This document shows positions 61,037 to 64,000 of a DNA stretch of 64,000 nt, one piece after another. The first letter of the stretch is position 1, and every line of letters starts with the position of its first letter. Origin of the DNA: Candidatus Thiodiazotropha sp. (ex Epidulcina cf. delphinae) (GTDB lineage: Bacteria; Pseudomonadota; Gammaproteobacteria; Chromatiales; Chromatiaceae). Location of the stretch: NCBI GenBank assembly GCA_025656455.1, contig JAHXHS010000008.1, positions 62,001-126,000 on the forward strand, written 5' to 3'. The notes beneath the pieces were generated by a model, which did not search any database, had not been told where the DNA came from, and saw only the letters and a program-made list of their open reading frames with translations. Both the position numbers and the translations under genes were made by a program.

Positions 61037-63526
61037 ATGGATACAAACGACCCAGGACAACGACGCACACGACTACAGCGTCTAAAGGCCCGGTTTGAAA
61101 ACCGGCCCGACACCGAACACGAACAATCGCTGGTACGAGTGGCCATCGTCCTGGTGGTACTGGTCTACCTGAGCGGGGTCTCTCTGTTCGGCGAACCCTC
61201 CGAACCGGCTCGACACGGGCTGATCATCCTCAGCCTCTTTCTGGCGTTTTCCTTGATGATGATCGCTGCAATCGCACTCAACCCCGGCATCTCCATTGCC
61301 CGACGTGTGATCTGCATGTTTGGCGACATGGGCATAACCACCTATCTCCTCTACTACTACGGGGAGACCATGACGCCCCTCTATATCGTCTATCTCTGGG
61401 TCTCCTCCGGCTATGGCCTGCGTTATGGCAATCGCTACCTCGCCGCTTCCACCACCTTGTCAGCCCTTGGCTTCTTCCTGGTACTGCGCTTCAACGAGGA
61501 CTGGCAGTCGAACCCCACGACCGGCTGGGGCTTGTGGATTGGCCTCATCGTACTGCCCATGTACATCGCATCGCTGCTGGCCAAGCTCTCCCGTGCGCTG
61601 ACTGCGGCAGAAGCCAATCAGGCCAAGAGCCGGTTTCTCGCCAACATGAGCCATGAGATCCGCACGCCCATCAACGGCGTGATCGGAACGTTGGAGCTGC
61701 TCTGCGCCACGCCGCTGGCGGAGAAACAACGCTCCCTGATTCATGGGGCCCAGTCCTCGGCCGCTACGTTGCTGCACCTGATCGAGAATGTGCTCGATAT
61801 CAGTAAGATCGAGGCGAGCCGCATCACCCTCACAAGCGCCCCTTTCGATCTGCACGCCCTGATCAACGGGGTGGTGAGTCTGTTCGATTACGCGGCCAGT
61901 AACAAACAACTGGTGCTGCAACGGCGCATCGATCCCGCTTGTCCCTACTGGCTGGCCGGCGATGAGTTCCACCTGCGCCAGGTGCTGGTGAACCTGGTCG
62001 ACAACGCGGTCAAGTTCACCGAGCGGGGCCGGATTGAGGTGTGGGTGTCGGCCGATCGGGTTGAACAGGATCGGACCCGACTGCGGATCGAGGTGTCCGA
62101 TACGGGCATCGGCATCTCCGAAGAGGCACAGACCTACATCTTCGAGCCGTTTCGCCAGGAAGACGAACGGATCACCCGGCGCTTTGGCGGCACCGGACTC
62201 GGCATGAGCATTGCCAAGCAACTGACCGAACTGATGGGCGGGGAGCTCAGTGTCTCGAGTGTGGTGGGGCAAGGTAGCCGCTTTACGCTGGTGTTGGACT
62301 GTGCGCGGACAGAGGCGCCGGCGCAGCACCCACCGCTGCATTTCCCCACCGGGGTGCGCGTGATCAGTCGCGACAGCCATCTGATCGGGCGGTTGCGCGG
62401 CTGGCTCGGTGAGTGGGGAGTCTCATGTACGGTGGACCTGGGCGTGACCGGATCGATAACCGAAGCCGTGGCGCTGCTCGATGCGCGGGTGCTTCCCCAT
62501 CCCGCCATCCTACTTGAGAACTATCCGGGGCTGGCCACACGGGATCTGGTGTTGCTGACCGACGAGAGCACGCAGGCCTTCGATTCCCTGACGGCAGGCT
62601 ACACCGGGATGTTGCGCTTGCCGCACGATCGGGAACAATTGTATACGGTGATACACAGTTTGCAGGCAGCCACTTTTGACAGTGGCCCGTCATTGCCGGG
62701 TTGCGATCAGTCGTGGATCCACCCCCTCAAGACCGGCCACATCCTGGTGGCCGAGGACAATTTGACCAATCAGCAGGTAACGTACAGTTTCCTCGAGCAG
62801 GTCGGCCATGCGGTGACGGTGGTCGACGACGGGGAAGCGGCCCTTGGGGTGCTGGAGGCCCAACATTTCGATCTGGCCATCGTGGACATGATGATGCCCG
62901 GTCACGGGGGGTTGGAAGTCATCAAGCTCTACCGCCATCTGGCGGGTTGCCGGTCGGGGATGCCGTTCATTGTGCTGACTGCGAATGTCAGCGAAGAGGC
63001 CAGGGCGGCGTGCGAGGCCCTGGGGGTAAAGTATCTGAGCAAGCCGGTACGCGGGCGGGACCTCCAGGCGGCGGTGCAGGCATTGCTGATGCCGGGCGAA
63101 GGGGGCAAGACCGCCGACCCCGCCCCCCACGAATCGACTGAGGCGGCGGGCGAGGCAGGCGCGCTGATCGACGAAGCAACCTTTCAGGAACTGGCGGCGC
63201 TGTTGAGTCCCGGCCCCCGCATGACGACCCTGGTGGCTGCTTTCTGCCAGGATGCCGAAACCCTGCTGGCCAAGATGGCGCAGGCGACCCAGGCGGAGGA
63301 TTGGCAGCAGACGGTCGATCATGCGCACGGACTCAAGGGCGCGGCCCTGGGAATCGGCGCTCAGCAACTGGCCCGTGAGGCCCGTGCGTTGGAGCAGACG
63401 ATGCGGCAGGGGACGCCCTGGAGCCCGAAGGAGCCTCTGGCCCGGGTGGAGGCGGCCTATCAGGCAGTACGGACCGCACTACAGGCCCGGGCCGCCCAGC
63501 CCCCAGATTCAGGTCGCCTGCCTTAG
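61037..63526 (+). CDS. RpfC-like hybrid sensor kinase with receiver and HPt domains
   Basis: 829 residues. Five or so membrane segments (about 34-180) form an RpfC-like sensor ([21 protein letters not shown]). HisKA follows with [13 protein letters not shown] (His206), then HATPase_c ([22 protein letters not shown]), a degenerate receiver-like part (about 440-545), a receiver with Asp617 (VDMMMPG) and a C-terminal HPt with His764 (HAHGLKGAA). RpfC senses the diffusible fatty-acid signal in Xanthomonas. No rpfF or rpfG is in the window, so the signal and output are unknown. Confidence 0.88.
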   Translation: MDTNDPGQRRTRLQRLKARFENRPDTEHEQSLVRVAIVLVVLVYLSGVSLFGEPSEPARHGLIILSLFLAFSLMMIAAIALNPGISIARRVICMFGDMGITTYLLYYYGETMTPLYIVYLWVSSGYGLRYGNRYLAASTTLSALGFFLVLRFNEDWQSNPTTGWGLWIGLIVLPMYIASLLAKLSRALTAAEANQAKSRFLANMSHEIRTPINGVIGTLELLCATPLAEKQRSLIHGAQSSAATLLHLIENVLDISKIEASRITLTSAPFDLHALINGVVSLFDYAASNKQLVLQRRIDPACPYWLAGDEFHLRQVLVNLVDNAVKFTERGRIEVWVSADRVEQDRTRLRIEVSDTGIGISEEAQTYIFEPFRQEDERITRRFGGTGLGMSIAKQLTELMGGELSVSSVVGQGSRFTLVLDCARTEAPAQHPPLHFPTGVRVISRDSHLIGRLRGWLGEWGVSCTVDLGVTGSITEAVALLDARVLPHPAILLENYPGLATRDLVLLTDESTQAFDSLTAGYTGMLRLPHDREQLYTVIHSLQAATFDSGPSLPGCDQSWIHPLKTGHILVAEDNLTNQQVTYSFLEQVGHAVTVVDDGEAALGVLEAQHFDLAIVDMMMPGHGGLEVIKLYRHLAGCRSGMPFIVLTANVSEEARAACEALGVKYLSKPVRGRDLQAAVQALLMPGEGGKTADPAPHESTEAAGEAGALIDEATFQELAALLSPGPRMTTLVAAFCQDAETLLAKMAQATQAEDWQQTVDHAHGLKGAALGIGAQQLAREARALEQTMRQGTPWSPKEPLARVEAAYQAVRTALQARAAQPPDSGRLP

Positions 63527-63586
63527 TTGTGGTTTGGGCGTATTGGGTTGATCGGAACCGGAACGTAAGACATTAGGCCAAATAAA

Positions 63587-63637
63587 ATATGCTCTTAAAA
63601 GCATTTAATTTTAAGTAAACAGCTCTTGAGCGCATAT
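63587..63637 (+). promoter_or_regulatory. Paired palindromic operator before the hipB-like gene
   Basis: ATATGCTCTTAAAAGC at 63587 and, inverted, ATATGCGCTCAAGAGC (complement 63622-63637) share ATATGC-CT-AA-AGC. The second covers the start ATG at 63636. This is the usual place for self-repression by an Xre antitoxin. Confidence 0.5.
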
Positions 63638-63977
63638 GCCAGCAAGAAACATATTAAGTTCCGCCCCCCCCTATCCCGTCGAGCAGGCGCTCAAGCGCCT
63701 GGGCGCCAATCTGCGCACGGCACGGCTGCGCCGTAATCTGACAATCAAGGAAATAGCAGACAAAATCGGCACCGGACCCCGGGCGGTGATGGATGCTGAA
63801 AAAGGCAAGCCTTCCACGGGTATTGTGGTGTACACGGCATTGCTCTGGGCCTATGGCCTGCTGGAACCGTTTTCCGAACTCGCGGACCCGGCGGCCGATG
63901 AAGAAGGATTGACACTGGAACTTAAGAACGGGCGTGTTCGGGCACGGCCAAGGACGGAACTGGACAATGATTTCTGA
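63636..63977 (+). CDS. Xre/HipB-like helix-turn-helix antitoxin
   Basis: 113 residues. The N-terminal helix-turn-helix (about 20-75: LGANLRTARLRRNLTIKEIADKIG) is of the Xre type, followed by a short tail. The next start codon (63967) overlaps its end by 11 bases and begins a HipA-like protein, so this should be the DNA-binding antitoxin of a HipBA-type pair. A palindromic operator lies across its start. Confidence 0.75.
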   Translation: MPARNILSSAPPYPVEQALKRLGANLRTARLRRNLTIKEIADKIGTGPRAVMDAEKGKPSTGIVVYTALLWAYGLLEPFSELADPAADEEGLTLELKNGRVRARPRTELDNDF

Positions 63978-64000
63978 TGCCTCCGCCAAGGAGGAGTGCT
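63967..64000 (+). CDS. Start of a HipA-like kinase toxin (cut by window edge)
   Basis: Only 11 codons are visible (MISDASAKEEC). The ATG overlaps the end of the antitoxin gene by 11 bases. Similar starts are known from HipA-family proteins that follow Xre antitoxins, but the visible part is too short to be sure. Confidence 0.45.
   Translation, partial: MISDASAKEEC

Noticed and set aside
60824..61060. 78-residue minus-strand frame before the second kinase
   Set aside because: Antisense to the transposase remnant and kinase start; no features.

Overview
This 64 kb window looks like a chromosome segment of a Gammaproteobacterium, most likely a Chromatiales-type autotroph. That placement rests on gene order and protein style: a complete mraZ-to-lpxC division and wall cluster with secA and argJ beyond it, rnpB beside mraZ, a transketolase-gap-pgk-pyk-fba cluster facing metK-ahcY-metF, and an SAH riboswitch before ahcY. 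The genus is inference; no rRNA or carbon-fixation enzyme is present to settle it.

Layout. Positions 1-8343 lie mostly on the minus strand: hisS (cut by the window edge), rodZ, pilW and rlmN, joined by 4-base overlaps, then relA, a DUF1015 gene, folK and folB. A candidate Rsm/CsrB-type small RNA with its own terminator sits between DUF1015 and folK. Positions 8556-12213 hold plsY, a metallo-hydrolase, an MbcA/ParS/Xre-type antitoxin gene, purC and a small glutaredoxin. Positions 12418-19486 (minus) are central carbon metabolism, with a hairpin after every gene except possibly the first. Positions 20509-24381 (plus) are the S-adenosylmethionine cycle.

Positions 24706-29719 hold an RpfC-like hybrid kinase, a PilZ protein, a Nudix/thiamine-synthase-like fusion and argJ. 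Then come secA, an M23 peptidase and dciA-like DUF721. From 53612 back to 34740 runs the whole dcw cluster: mraZ, rsmH, ftsL, ftsI, murE, murF, mraY, murD, ftsW, murG, murC, an unexpected 61-codon ORF, murB, ddlB, ftsQ, ftsA, ftsZ, lpxC. Most junctions overlap by 1-16 bases, and several starts are TTG or GTG. A sigma70-like promoter and three MraZ boxes at exact 10-base spacing lie in front of mraZ. RNase P RNA lies beyond it.

Positions 54196-64000 are accessory and repeat-rich: an egtB with no egtD, a tiny membrane protein behind a possibly structured leader, a Lys/Pro-rich protein, a serine hydrolase lipoprotein, a fusion of a degenerate class II aldolase with a Dabb barrel, a TfoX-C protein, a broken REP-type transposase, a second RpfC-like kinase with an HPt domain, and the start of a hipBA-like pair. 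Three copies of a roughly 250-base miniature element occur here. Two of them sit at different places inside copies of a second, CTAG-bounded element, which shows independent insertion.

The most unusual items are the nested miniature elements, the aldolase-like/Dabb fusion without catalytic residues, the candidate Rsm RNA, the small coupled ORF between murC and murB, and the 32-residue membrane peptide with its leader. None of these functions is proven by sequence alone.
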